Shown in pieces: positions 15,812 through 23,882 of a stretch of DNA of 64,000 nucleotides (position 1 is the stretch's first letter; each line of letters starts with the position of its first letter). Position numbers and translations under genes: made by a program. The notes beneath the pieces are model-generated. The model had not been told where the DNA came from. It worked only from the letters and a program-made list of their open reading frames with translations, and did no database searches. Origin of the DNA: CAWKCE01 sp032127035 (GTDB lineage: Bacteria; Actinomycetota; Actinomycetes; JAHEKZ01); assembly GCA_963848085.1 (NCBI GenBank), contig CAWKCE010000005.1, positions 558,001-622,000 on the forward strand, read 5' to 3'.

Positions 15812-17069
15812 AGCTGAGCCAGTCCGGACGCAGCGGCATCCCGCTGCGTCCGCCGGCGGCCAGCTTCACCGCCAGCACCTGGTGCAGCTGGATCCGGTTC
15901 AGGTCGAACCCGACGCGCGACGCCGCCATGTACAGCTCCCAGACCCTGGCCCTGCGCTCCCCCACCTCCGCGACGGCCTCCGGCCAGTTCTCGGTCAGGT
16001 TGGCACCCCAGTCACGCAACGTCATCGCGTAGTGCTCACGCAGGTTCTCCTCGTGCCGCGGCTCCAAACCGTTGTCCTGCAGGGCGGAGATCACCCGCCC
16101 GACCCCGAGCAGCTCGCCGTCGGGGAACACGTACCGGTCGATGAAGCCCCCGGCACGCGCCCGCTCCTTCGTGGTCGCCCGGGTGATGCAGTGGTTCAGC
16201 AGCCGCCCCTCGGGACGCAGCCGCGACGCGAGGAAGCGGAAGTAGCCGGGTAGGTTCTTGCGGCCGACATGTTCGGTCAGCCCGATCGACGACACCGCGT
16301 CGAAGCCCAGCTGCCCGACGTCGCGGTAGTCGGAGTACCGGATCTCGACGAGGTCGGCCAGACCACGCTCGGCAACCTTCTTCTGCGCCCAGTCGGCCTG
16401 CAGCTTCGACAACGTGACGCCAAGCACCTTGACACCGTGGTGCTCGGCCGCGTGCATGGCCATGCCACCCCAGCCGCAGCCGACGTCCAGCAGCCGCATC
16501 CCCGGCTCCAGCGCGAGCTTGCGGCAGACCAGCTCGTACTTGTCGCGCTGCGCCTCCTCCAGCGAGGCCTCCGCCGTCGGATAGACCGCGCAGGTGTACG
16601 TCATCGACGGACCGAGGACGAGCTCGTAGAAACGGTTCGACACGTCGTAGTGGTGGGCGATCGCCGCCGCATCACGCTGCTTCGAGTGGCGAAGCCCCCG
16701 CCGCCATGGCGGTGCCGCCTCCTCCGGAGGCACCGGCGGTCGTCCGATGATCTCCGGCCCGAGGTCACGCAGGATCGCCAGCTTCTGGGTGGCCGACACG
16801 TCCTGGCGAGACTCGCCGACCATCGCCAGCAAAGCCGCGTGAAGGTCGCCATGGACCACCAGCTCCCCGCTCACGAAAGCCCTCGCCAGACCCAGGTCTC
16901 CGGGTGCGCCAGTGATGTACTTCAGCGCGGTGGGGGAACGGACTTCGAGCGTGGCGGCGGCGTCGGTGGTCCCGAACTCGCTCCCGTCATACGCGGTCAG
17001 CCGCAGGTTGGCGCTGTTTCCCACCACGTGCTGGAATGCCTCGGCGATCGTCATCTTCCCGCTGGGCAC
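15810..17069 (-). CDS. tmsB: SAM-dependent fatty acyl methyltransferase (cyclopropane synthase family, TmsB/BfaB)
   Basis: A 419-residue member of the cyclopropane-fatty-acyl-phospholipid synthase family. In 10-methyl fatty acid (tuberculostearate-type) synthesis the enzyme adds a methyl group from SAM to the double bond of a phospholipid-bound oleoyl chain, giving a 10-methylene product. The Rossmann SAM motif LLDVGCGWGGMAMHAAEH lies at about 195-212, and YDVSNRFYELVLGPSMTYTC just before it is family-typical. GTG 17069 has AGGAGGA five bases upstream. The gene follows the FAD oxidoreductase by only 19 bases, and that pairing is what points to TmsB/BfaB rather than a plain cyclopropane synthase. 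No tmsC is apparent. Confidence 0.83.
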   Translation of the reverse strand: MPSGKMTIAEAFQHVVGNSANLRLTAYDGSEFGTTDAAATLEVRSPTALKYITGAPGDLGLARAFVSGELVVHGDLHAALLAMVGESRQDVSATQKLAILRDLGPEIIGRPPVPPEEAAPPWRRGLRHSKQRDAAAIAHHYDVSNRFYELVLGPSMTYTCAVYPTAEASLEEAQRDKYELVCRKLALEPGMRLLDVGCGWGGMAMHAAEHHGVKVLGVTLSKLQADWAQKKVAERGLADLVEIRYSDYRDVGQLGFDAVSSIGLTEHVGRKNLPGYFRFLASRLRPEGRLLNHCITRATTKERARAGGFIDRYVFPDGELLGVGRVISALQDNGLEPRHEENLREHYAMTLRDWGANLTENWPEAVAEVGERRARVWELYMAASRVGFDLNRIQLHQVLAVKLAAGGRSGMPLRPDWLS

Positions 17070-17088
17070 AGTTCCTCCTGACTTCGCA

Positions 17089-18456
17089 TCACCGGGCCCG
17101 GACGCACTTGCTGAACAGGTCCAGCAACCGGTCGTCCGGGTCGTACTCCTTCTTCAGCACGCGGTAGGAATCCCCGCCGTACGTTTGCCAGAACTCGTCC
17201 TCCTCGTAGTAGGCCGACGAGTACAGCGACTTGCGTCCGCCGAGGTCCGAGACGAGCCGCTCGATCAGTCGGTTGTGCGTCCCGTCGGCTTCGCCGGGGT
17301 CAAGGGGCACGGTGGACCAGAAACCGAAGTTCACGTAAGTAGTCGACGGGTCGAGCGCGTACAGGTCCCAGCGACGCGAACCCTCGCGCTGGCGCAGCGG
17401 GCACATCCAGACCGGGCTGATTCCGATCTCGCGCTCGAATACCTCCAGGAACTCAGCGGCGCGGTCGACCGGCACCTCGACGTCCTGGATGACCGCCTCC
17501 CGGTCGGGACGGCCGCGAGACCGGTCGTAGCGAGCCTTCCACCCGTGCCGTCGCTCGAAGCCCACCGCCCGCCAGTAGACGTCGCTGCGCTTGAGCCGCC
17601 GGGGGACGAGCGGCCGGACGAGTCGGTGCTGGACCCCTAAGGCTCGGGAGCACCAGAACCAGTCGGTGTCCCACCGCCAGATGTAGTCGTGGACGGTAAG
17701 GAAGTCACGTCGGCGATGCTGAATGGACCGGTAGTAGATCTCGTTGCCGGTGTAGTCGGAGACGTACGGCGCGGTCGCGACGAAGCGGCCCAGCGTCAGG
17801 TACAGCTCGTCGGTGTCGAAGACCACGCCGTCGACGAAGTCGACCAGGCGACCAGCATGACGTCGATGGGCCGCGATCTCGGCAACCGTGGCGAAGTACT
17901 CCGCGCGGTCGTGGAACCTGACGTGCTCCAGCTCCACGTACGGCAGCACCGGCTGCAGCTCGATGCGCAGCCGCAGCGCGTAACCCAGCGTCCCGTACGA
18001 GTTCGGGAAGCCGTGGAACAGGTCGGCGTGGTCGCCGTCCGGCGTGACGGTCAGCACGCGCCCGTCCCCGGTGAGCACGTCCATGTCGAGCACCGACTCG
18101 TGGGGGCAGCCGTTCACGAACGACGAGGACTCGATTCCCAGCCCAGTGACCGCTCCTCCGAGCGTGATCGTCTTCAGCTGCGGCACGACGAGCGGCATCA
18201 GTCCGTGGGGCAGCGTGGCCGCGACCAGGTGCTCATACGTCGTCATCCCGAGAACATCCGCCGTCCCACCCGCCTGGTCGACGTCGAGCACACCGTCGAA
18301 CGCCGACACGTCGAGCCCGGGACTGGCCACGGCGTCGCGCATGCGGAACAGGTTCGAGGTGCGTTTCCCTAGCCTGACCGGAGCCCCCGCATCGAGGGAG
18401 TCGTACTCCTCGAGGAGCTGGTCACGGGCGCGGGCATATGTGCCGTATGTCGGCAT
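17089..18456 (-). CDS. tmsA: FAD-dependent oxidoreductase of 10-methyl fatty acid synthesis (TmsA/BfaA)
   Basis: A 455-residue FAD-binding oxidoreductase of the VAO/PCMH type, resembling DWARF1/24-dehydrocholesterol reductases. The FAD-binding region includes QLKTITLGGAVTGLGIESSS (about 95-114) and the following FVNGCPHESV. In characterised systems this enzyme reduces the 10-methylene lipid made by the partner methyltransferase to a 10-methyl chain with NADPH. It is first in the operon, with tmsB 19 bases downstream. ATG 18456 is chosen because TACCCT sits seven bases before it, arguing for a leaderless message; an in-frame upstream extension would run through that promoter. The product would be branched membrane lipid. 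Confidence 0.82.
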   Translation of the reverse strand: MPTYGTYARARDQLLEEYDSLDAGAPVRLGKRTSNLFRMRDAVASPGLDVSAFDGVLDVDQAGGTADVLGMTTYEHLVAATLPHGLMPLVVPQLKTITLGGAVTGLGIESSSFVNGCPHESVLDMDVLTGDGRVLTVTPDGDHADLFHGFPNSYGTLGYALRLRIELQPVLPYVELEHVRFHDRAEYFATVAEIAAHRRHAGRLVDFVDGVVFDTDELYLTLGRFVATAPYVSDYTGNEIYYRSIQHRRRDFLTVHDYIWRWDTDWFWCSRALGVQHRLVRPLVPRRLKRSDVYWRAVGFERRHGWKARYDRSRGRPDREAVIQDVEVPVDRAAEFLEVFEREIGISPVWMCPLRQREGSRRWDLYALDPSTTYVNFGFWSTVPLDPGEADGTHNRLIERLVSDLGGRKSLYSSAYYEEDEFWQTYGGDSYRVLKKEYDPDDRLLDLFSKCVRAR

Positions 18457-18463
18457 GACCCAC

Positions 18464-18469
18464 AGGGTA
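18464..18469 (-). promoter_or_regulatory. -10 element for a leaderless tmsA-tmsB transcript
   Basis: TACCCT on the minus strand is seven bases upstream of the ATG at 18456. Confidence 0.5.
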
Positions 18470-18551
18470 GGACCTGGGCGACGCAGTTCGGGAGCGATCG
18501 TCAGAACCCGATTGGGCCGCACGCGGCCCCAAAAGGAGCGCGGGAGAGTGG

Positions 18552-20081
18552 CTAGACGCGGAACCGGGAGATGGACTGGCGCAGGTCGTCGGCCAGCGCG
18601 GTGAGCGACGCAGCGGCCCGTGCCGAGTCGTCGGATCCGGCAGCGGCCTGCTGGGAGACCTCGGCCACCTGCCCCATCGTGGTCACGATCTCGGTCGACG
18701 CCGATCGCTGCAGCTGGCTCGCGTTGGAGATCTCGCGGGCCGACGTGGTCGTCTCGTCGGCCATCTCGGAGATCCGCTCCAGAACCGCCACGACGTCCCG
18801 GGCCAGTGCGACTCCGGTGAGGACCTCCTCGGCACCTTCGGCGGTCGCCGCGGTCGTGGCCCGCATCTCGGACTGGATCTGGGAGACGATCTGCTGGATC
18901 TGCTTGGTGGACGTCTGTGCGCGCTCCGACAGCTTGCGGACCTCGGCTGCGACCACAGCGAAGCCACGGCCGTGCTCTCCCGCGCGGGCCGCCTCGATGG
19001 CGGCGTTGAGCGCGAGCAGGTTCGTCTGCTTCGCCAGCTCGTCGATGACCTCGAGGATGCGGCCGATCTCACCGGACTTGTCCGCCAGTGCCGCAGTCCG
19101 CTCAGCCACGAGCTGCGAGCGATGCGCGATCGCATCGATCGCGGCGACGGCGTTGGCGACCGCCTCCTGGCCCTCCTCGGCGAACCGGAAGGTCATGGCG
19201 GCCTGGTCGACCACCTCCGAGCTGCTGGCCGCGATGACCTCCGCCATCTGCTGCAGCTGCTCAAGCGTGGCCGTCGACTCCACGACGGCGCCCGACTGCC
19301 GGCCGGATGCCGAGGCCTGGACCTGTGCCGCGTGCAGCAGCTCACCGGCGCTCTCCGAGATGCGGTCACCGCCGTCCCGGACCCGGTCGACCAGCATGCG
19401 CAGGGACACCAGGGTCTCGTCGATGTTGACGGCCAGGGAGCGCAGAGCGGTCTCCTCGCCCTCCGAGGTCGGGATCGCCACGGCCAGGTTGCCGTCGGCC
19501 GCCTCTCCGAGTGACAGCGACAGCTGTTCCACCCGCCGGGCCAGTCGATCGTGGTGCACCTGGTGGATGCCCGACTTGAGCACTTCGTCAAAGCCGACCA
19601 CCAGCGGGATGACCGTTGCCGCAGCGAACAGCCACGGCAGGACGGCCAGGCTGAACGTTCCGGACGCGAATGCGGCCACCACCAGCAGCGCGGCCGCGAT
19701 CCCCGCGAACGCCACCAGGCCGGCACGTGCCACGACGTCCGCAACGAACACCGCCACCGTGACGAACAGCACCCACACCGGTCCGCGCAGCCCGCCGGTC
19801 AAGGCCACCAGCCCGGCGACCCACACCATCTCGGCGGTGATCAGGGCCAAGGCCAGTCGACGGTCCGCGTGAACCAGCTCGCTCCGTCTCGCCTGCACCG
19901 CGAGCCAGGTGAGCAAGAGCGCGTAGCCGGCTCCGACCACGATCCAGACCAGGGCGGGGACCAGCACCACGGGTACGGAGGGGTCCGAGACGTCGATGAG
20001 CACGGTCAGGACCAAGCCCAGACCGACGTTCACCCATGCGGCGATCGCCCCCGTGCGCGCCAGCTGCTGCGGGTCGTCCAT
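18552..20081 (-). CDS. Membrane methyl-accepting chemotaxis-type signal transducer
   Basis: A 509-residue protein. About six hydrophobic segments (roughly 8-180) are followed by a short cytoplasmic linker and a complete MCP signalling domain. The highly conserved hairpin tip is present as ELAKQTNLLALNAAIEAARA, then GRGFAVVAAEVRKLSERAQ. There is no periplasmic ligand-binding domain, so the sensor must be the membrane part itself or an unknown partner. ATG 20081 is favoured over GTG 20084 by a GAGGAAG box. No che genes are nearby, and many actinobacteria have such receptors without a local chemotaxis operon. The ligand is unknown. Confidence 0.88.
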   Translation of the reverse strand: MDDPQQLARTGAIAAWVNVGLGLVLTVLIDVSDPSVPVVLVPALVWIVVGAGYALLLTWLAVQARRSELVHADRRLALALITAEMVWVAGLVALTGGLRGPVWVLFVTVAVFVADVVARAGLVAFAGIAAALLVVAAFASGTFSLAVLPWLFAAATVIPLVVGFDEVLKSGIHQVHHDRLARRVEQLSLSLGEAADGNLAVAIPTSEGEETALRSLAVNIDETLVSLRMLVDRVRDGGDRISESAGELLHAAQVQASASGRQSGAVVESTATLEQLQQMAEVIAASSSEVVDQAAMTFRFAEEGQEAVANAVAAIDAIAHRSQLVAERTAALADKSGEIGRILEVIDELAKQTNLLALNAAIEAARAGEHGRGFAVVAAEVRKLSERAQTSTKQIQQIVSQIQSEMRATTAATAEGAEEVLTGVALARDVVAVLERISEMADETTTSAREISNASQLQRSASTEIVTTMGQVAEVSQQAAAGSDDSARAAASLTALADDLRQSISRFRV

Positions 20082-20218
20082 CACTTCCTCGAGTGTCAGA
20101 ACGCACCAGACGAGCCGGCAGTCCGGACCGTCATGGACGCAATCGGCATGCGGTGGCGACCACTTGACCCGATCGGGCTAGTCCCGGCGGGTCTCGGCCG
20201 TCCGTCCCGCCCGCTCCC

Positions 20219-20224
20219 TAGGCT
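20219..20224 (+). promoter_or_regulatory. -10 element for a leaderless K+ channel transcript
   Basis: TAGGCT ends eight bases before the ATG at 20233, and no ribosome binding site lies between. Confidence 0.5.
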
Positions 20225-20232
20225 GTGGAGCC

Positions 20233-21303
20233 ATGACCACCAGCGGCAGCAAACGCTCGGACGGGCTGCGCCTGGGGTCCGGTGTGGTCAAGCTCCCCGA
20301 GAAGCCACCGAGCCCGTTGCGGCAGGTCCTCTCCCGGGTCGGCATCGCCGTCCTGGTGGCCTTCGCGGTCGGGTTCCTGGTCTGGCTGGACCGGGACGGC
20401 TACCGAGACGTCAACGACGACGGGGTAAGCCTGCTCGATGCCGTCTACTACTCGACCGTCAGCCTGACGACGACCGGCTACGGTGACATCACGCCGTCCA
20501 GTGACGCCGCCCGCCTGTTCAACATCTACTTCATCACGCCGCTTCGCATCATCTTCCTCGTTGCCTTGGTGGGCACCACGCTGGAAGTGCTGACCGAGCG
20601 GTCACGTCGAGAGTTCCGCGAGAACAGGTGGAGGCAGACCTTGCTCGCACACACCGTGATCGTGGGATTCGGGGTCAAGGGCCGGGCGGCCGCGCGCACG
20701 CTGCTCGACAGCGGGACCACGCTCGACAAGATCGTCGTCATCGACGGTGACCCGGTCTCCATCGAGGAGGCGAACGAGATGGGCTTTGCCGCGGTCCTCG
20801 GCAACGCCACCCGCAGTGAGGTGCTCCGCCGGGCCCACGTCGGACGCGCCAAGTCCGTCATCGTCGCCCCGGACGACGACGCCACCGCCGTCCTGGTGAC
20901 CCTCACCGCCCGACGCCTCAACGGAACCGCGCACATCGTGGTCAGCGTCCGGGAGGCGGAGAACGTCCCGCTGGTGAACCAGAGCGGCGCCGATGCGGTC
21001 GTGACCTCGGCCGAGGCCGCCGGTCGCATGCTGGGGCTGTCCGCCGAGAAGCCCGAGGTGGGCCGCGTCGTCGAAGACCTCCTCATCACCGGTGAGGGCC
21101 TGGACATCGAGGAGCGCAGCGTCAGCCGGGAGGAGATCGGGCTCGCCACCGCCGATGTCCCCGCGCTGGTCCTGGCTGTTGTTCGCGACGGCTACGTCCG
21201 ACGCTACGACGACGGCACGCTGGGCGGGCTCCGGTCCGGCGACCGCGTCATCACCGTGCGGTCGGTCCGAGGCAAGGAGGACCTGTCCGACCCGTCCCGC
21301 TGA
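20233..21303 (+). CDS. Potassium channel with RCK/TrkA-N regulatory domain
   Basis: A 356-residue two-helix K+ channel. Membrane helix 1 (about 35-55), a pore loop with the selectivity filter TTGYGD (about 79-84) and helix 2 (about 95-115) precede a cytosolic RCK domain. The latter begins with the nucleotide-binding VIVGFGVKGRAAARTLL (about 141-157) and includes DGDP after the second strand. A C-terminal TrkA-C-like part follows. Such channels open in response to nucleotides or Ca2+ bound to the RCK ring. It lies between divergent MCP and cotranscribable gamma-glutamyltransferase genes, and each neighbour has its own promoter box. Confidence 0.92.
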   Translation: MTTSGSKRSDGLRLGSGVVKLPEKPPSPLRQVLSRVGIAVLVAFAVGFLVWLDRDGYRDVNDDGVSLLDAVYYSTVSLTTTGYGDITPSSDAARLFNIYFITPLRIIFLVALVGTTLEVLTERSRREFRENRWRQTLLAHTVIVGFGVKGRAAARTLLDSGTTLDKIVVIDGDPVSIEEANEMGFAAVLGNATRSEVLRRAHVGRAKSVIVAPDDDATAVLVTLTARRLNGTAHIVVSVREAENVPLVNQSGADAVVTSAEAAGRMLGLSAEKPEVGRVVEDLLITGEGLDIEERSVSREEIGLATADVPALVLAVVRDGYVRRYDDGTLGGLRSGDRVITVRSVRGKEDLSDPSR

Positions 21304-21308
21304 GGGTC

Positions 21309-21314
21309 TAGCCT
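21309..21314 (+). promoter_or_regulatory. -10 element for a leaderless ggt transcript
   Basis: TAGCCT ends eight bases before the GTG at 21323, just after the stop of the K+ channel gene. Confidence 0.5.
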
Positions 21315-21322
21315 CAACCGTC

Positions 21323-22786
21323 GTGACGCGGAGGGCAGCGGTTGCAGCCGGCAGCGCCGGGGCCGCCGGGGCCGCGGTCGACCTCCTTCGCGCCGGGGGC
21401 AACGCCTTCGACGCGGTGGTGGCCGCGGGTTTTGCTGCCGCCGTCAGCGAGCCCGGGCTGACCAGTCTGGGCGGCGGCGGCTTCCTGATGGCCCGGCCCG
21501 CCGGAGGGCAGCCACGCGTCCTCGACTTCTTCGTCGACGCACCCGGTCACGGACACTCCGGCGCTGAGCTGGAGCCACACTTCGTCGGCGTCACGGTCCA
21601 GTTCACCGGCGCCGAGCAGGTCTTCTACGTCGGCGCCGGATCGGTTGCAGTGCCCGGGTGCCTGTCGGGATACCTGGCCGCCCACCGGAGCTGGGGGTCG
21701 CGCCCGCTGGCCGAGGTGGTCGCACCGGCGCAGCGGCTGGCCCGGGACGGGGTTGCCCTCGAGCCCACCCAGGCGACGGTCCTCGGCCTGCTGGCCGACA
21801 TCCTGACGTTGAGCGACGAGGGCAGCCGGGTGTTCGCGCCGACCGGGTCGCTGCCCCACGCCGGCGATCTGGTGCGCAACGTCGACTACGCCGACTTCCT
21901 CGACCGGGTGACGAGCGGCGAGGTCACCGGATTCGACTCCCCGGCCGTTGCCGCTGGCCTCCTCGACCGGATCCAGGCCGGCGGGGGCCCGCTCACGCGT
22001 GCCGACCTCGCCGGCTACCGACCGGTCGAACGGACGCCGCTGACGGCCCAGTACGGGGGAAACCTGCTGGTCACCAACCCTCCGCCGTCGTTCGGGGGGT
22101 CGATCGTGGTCGAGGCCCTTGCCGACCTCGACCGGATGGGTCCCTACGCCGACGACGCGGCACGGGTGGTGGCCACCACCCGTGCGCTCGACACGGCCAC
22201 GCAGGCGCAGAAGCGGCGCCGGCAGGCGTCAAGCAGCCGCGGGACGACGCACATCAGCGTGGTCGACGCCGAGGGAAACCTGGCCGCACTGACCACGTCA
22301 AACGGCTCCTGCTCCGGGGTGTTCGCTCCGGGGACCGGGGTGCAGCTGAACAACGTGATGGGCGAGTCCGACCTCCACCCAGACGGCTTTCACGCCACCG
22401 TTCCGGGGACCCGGATCGGGTCGATGATGGCCCCCTCACTCCTGGAGCTTGCCGACGGAAGGGTCGTCGCCATGGGGAGCGGTGGCAGCGAGCGCATCCG
22501 CAGTGCGCTCACCCAGGTGGTGGTGAACCTCGTCGACCGCAGGCTGCCCCTCGCAGACGCGATCCTGGCACCGCGCGTGCACGACGACGGGCGCGCGGTC
22601 CAGGTGGAGCCGGGGCTGTCCGACCGGGCGCTGGCCGGGCTGGCCGAGCTGCGTCCGGTCAACTGCTGGTCCTCCCGCAGCCTGTACTTCGGCGGCACCC
22701 ACGGCGTGGTGCTTCACCCGGACGGGCACGTCGAGGCAGCGGGCGACCCGAGGCGGGACGGCGCGGCAGTCGTCGTCGACCTGTGA
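21323..22786 (+). CDS. ggt: Gamma-glutamyltransferase family protein
   Basis: A 487-residue Ntn-hydrolase precursor that transfers or hydrolyses gamma-glutamyl groups (glutathione-type amides). The autoprocessing site is RGTTHISVVD, with T308 as the new N-terminal nucleophile of the small subunit. NPPPSFGG upstream and SNGSCSGVFAPGTGVQLNNV downstream are family motifs. It is shorter than E. coli Ggt (580 residues), and no signal peptide is seen, so it is probably cytoplasmic. GTG 21323 is chosen because of the promoter box just upstream; the frame is open further back inside the K+ channel gene. Physiological substrate unknown. Confidence 0.85.
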   Translation: MTRRAAVAAGSAGAAGAAVDLLRAGGNAFDAVVAAGFAAAVSEPGLTSLGGGGFLMARPAGGQPRVLDFFVDAPGHGHSGAELEPHFVGVTVQFTGAEQVFYVGAGSVAVPGCLSGYLAAHRSWGSRPLAEVVAPAQRLARDGVALEPTQATVLGLLADILTLSDEGSRVFAPTGSLPHAGDLVRNVDYADFLDRVTSGEVTGFDSPAVAAGLLDRIQAGGGPLTRADLAGYRPVERTPLTAQYGGNLLVTNPPPSFGGSIVVEALADLDRMGPYADDAARVVATTRALDTATQAQKRRRQASSSRGTTHISVVDAEGNLAALTTSNGSCSGVFAPGTGVQLNNVMGESDLHPDGFHATVPGTRIGSMMAPSLLELADGRVVAMGSGGSERIRSALTQVVVNLVDRRLPLADAILAPRVHDDGRAVQVEPGLSDRALAGLAELRPVNCWSSRSLYFGGTHGVVLHPDGHVEAAGDPRRDGAAVVVDL

Positions 22787-22859
22787 GCCCCATACCGCCC
22801 GGGGCCAGAGAAACCCCCACGGCGTGGGAGACTCACCCGGTCCCTTCGGAAGGATCTGG

Positions 22860-23882
22860 ATGAACGGCAACGCCTCGTACCGCCACACCAACACGGCGGT
22901 GCTGTCGATCGTCGCCGTCGAGGCGCCCGTCGTGGTGACCTCCGCGGACATCGATGCGCGCCTGACCGCCGCGTACCAGCGCTTCGGTGTGCGACCTGGC
23001 GTCCTCGAGGGGCTCGCGGGCATCCGCGAGCGCCGGTGGTGGTCCGAGGGCTCCTCCTTCATCGACGGCGCGGTGACGGCCGGTGGCAAGGCCCTCGCGC
23101 AGTCCGGGATCGACGCCAGCCAGGTGGGGCTGATGATCAACTCGTCGGTCAACCGCACCTACCTGGAGCCGTCCACCGCGGTCGCCATGCACCACCGCCT
23201 GGACCTGCCCACGTCTGCGGTGAACTTCGACCTTTCGAACGCCTGCCTGGGCTTCGTCAACGGGATCCACCTCGCCGCGACCATGATCGACGCCGGGCAG
23301 CTGGACTATGCGCTGATCCTGGACAGCGAGGACGCCCGGGCCACCCAGGAAGCCACGCTCACCCGCCTGGCCGACCCCGAGGCGACAATCCAGGACTTCT
23401 TCAACGAGTTCGCGACGCTGACGCTGGGCTCGGGCGCGGCCGCAATGGTGCTGGGTCCGGCCGACCGGCACCCCGAGGGGCACCGCGTCGTCGCCGGCAT
23501 CACCCGCGCCGGGACCGAGCACCACGACCTGTGCGTGGGCGACATGAACGGGATGCGCACCGACACGCAGGGGCTGCTGGACGCCGGCCTGCAGCTGGCG
23601 GAGGACGCCTGGAAGGAGGCCCTGGTCGACCACGAGTGGCAGGCCGCCGACCGGTACATCCTTCACCAGGTCTCCAGCGTCCACACGAACGCGCTGTGCG
23701 AGCGTCTCGGGCTGGACCAGACCAAGGTGCCGCTCACCTTCCCGACGTTCGGCAACATCGGCCCCGCCGCACTGCCGTTCACGCTGGCCCAGGAGGTCGA
23801 CAAGCTCGCCACCGGGGACCAGGTGCTGTGCCTGGGGATCGGGTCGGGCCTGAACACCGCCTTCCTCGAGCTCGCCTGGTGA
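22860..23882 (+). CDS. oleA: OleA, thiolase-fold acyl-CoA condensing enzyme of olefin synthesis
   Basis: A 340-residue 3-oxoacyl-ACP synthase III-like protein that in olefin pathways condenses two fatty acyl-CoAs head to head into a beta-keto acid. The catalytic Cys is C129 in SNACLGFVNG, with H269 (ILHQVSS) and N299 (FGNIGPAA) completing the triad. ATG 22860 has AAGGA about six bases upstream. Its TGA overlaps the oleBC GTG (GTGA). The identity as OleA rather than FabH rests mainly on the following oleBC and oleD genes, which complete the pathway. The final product would be a long internal alkene. Confidence 0.92.
   Translation: MNGNASYRHTNTAVLSIVAVEAPVVVTSADIDARLTAAYQRFGVRPGVLEGLAGIRERRWWSEGSSFIDGAVTAGGKALAQSGIDASQVGLMINSSVNRTYLEPSTAVAMHHRLDLPTSAVNFDLSNACLGFVNGIHLAATMIDAGQLDYALILDSEDARATQEATLTRLADPEATIQDFFNEFATLTLGSGAAAMVLGPADRHPEGHRVVAGITRAGTEHHDLCVGDMNGMRTDTQGLLDAGLQLAEDAWKEALVDHEWQAADRYILHQVSSVHTNALCERLGLDQTKVPLTFPTFGNIGPAALPFTLAQEVDKLATGDQVLCLGIGSGLNTAFLELAW

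Noticed and set aside
22824..22860. GTG at 22824 as the oleA start
   Set aside because: ATG 22860 has the better ribosome binding site, and the extra 12 residues are not part of the fold.
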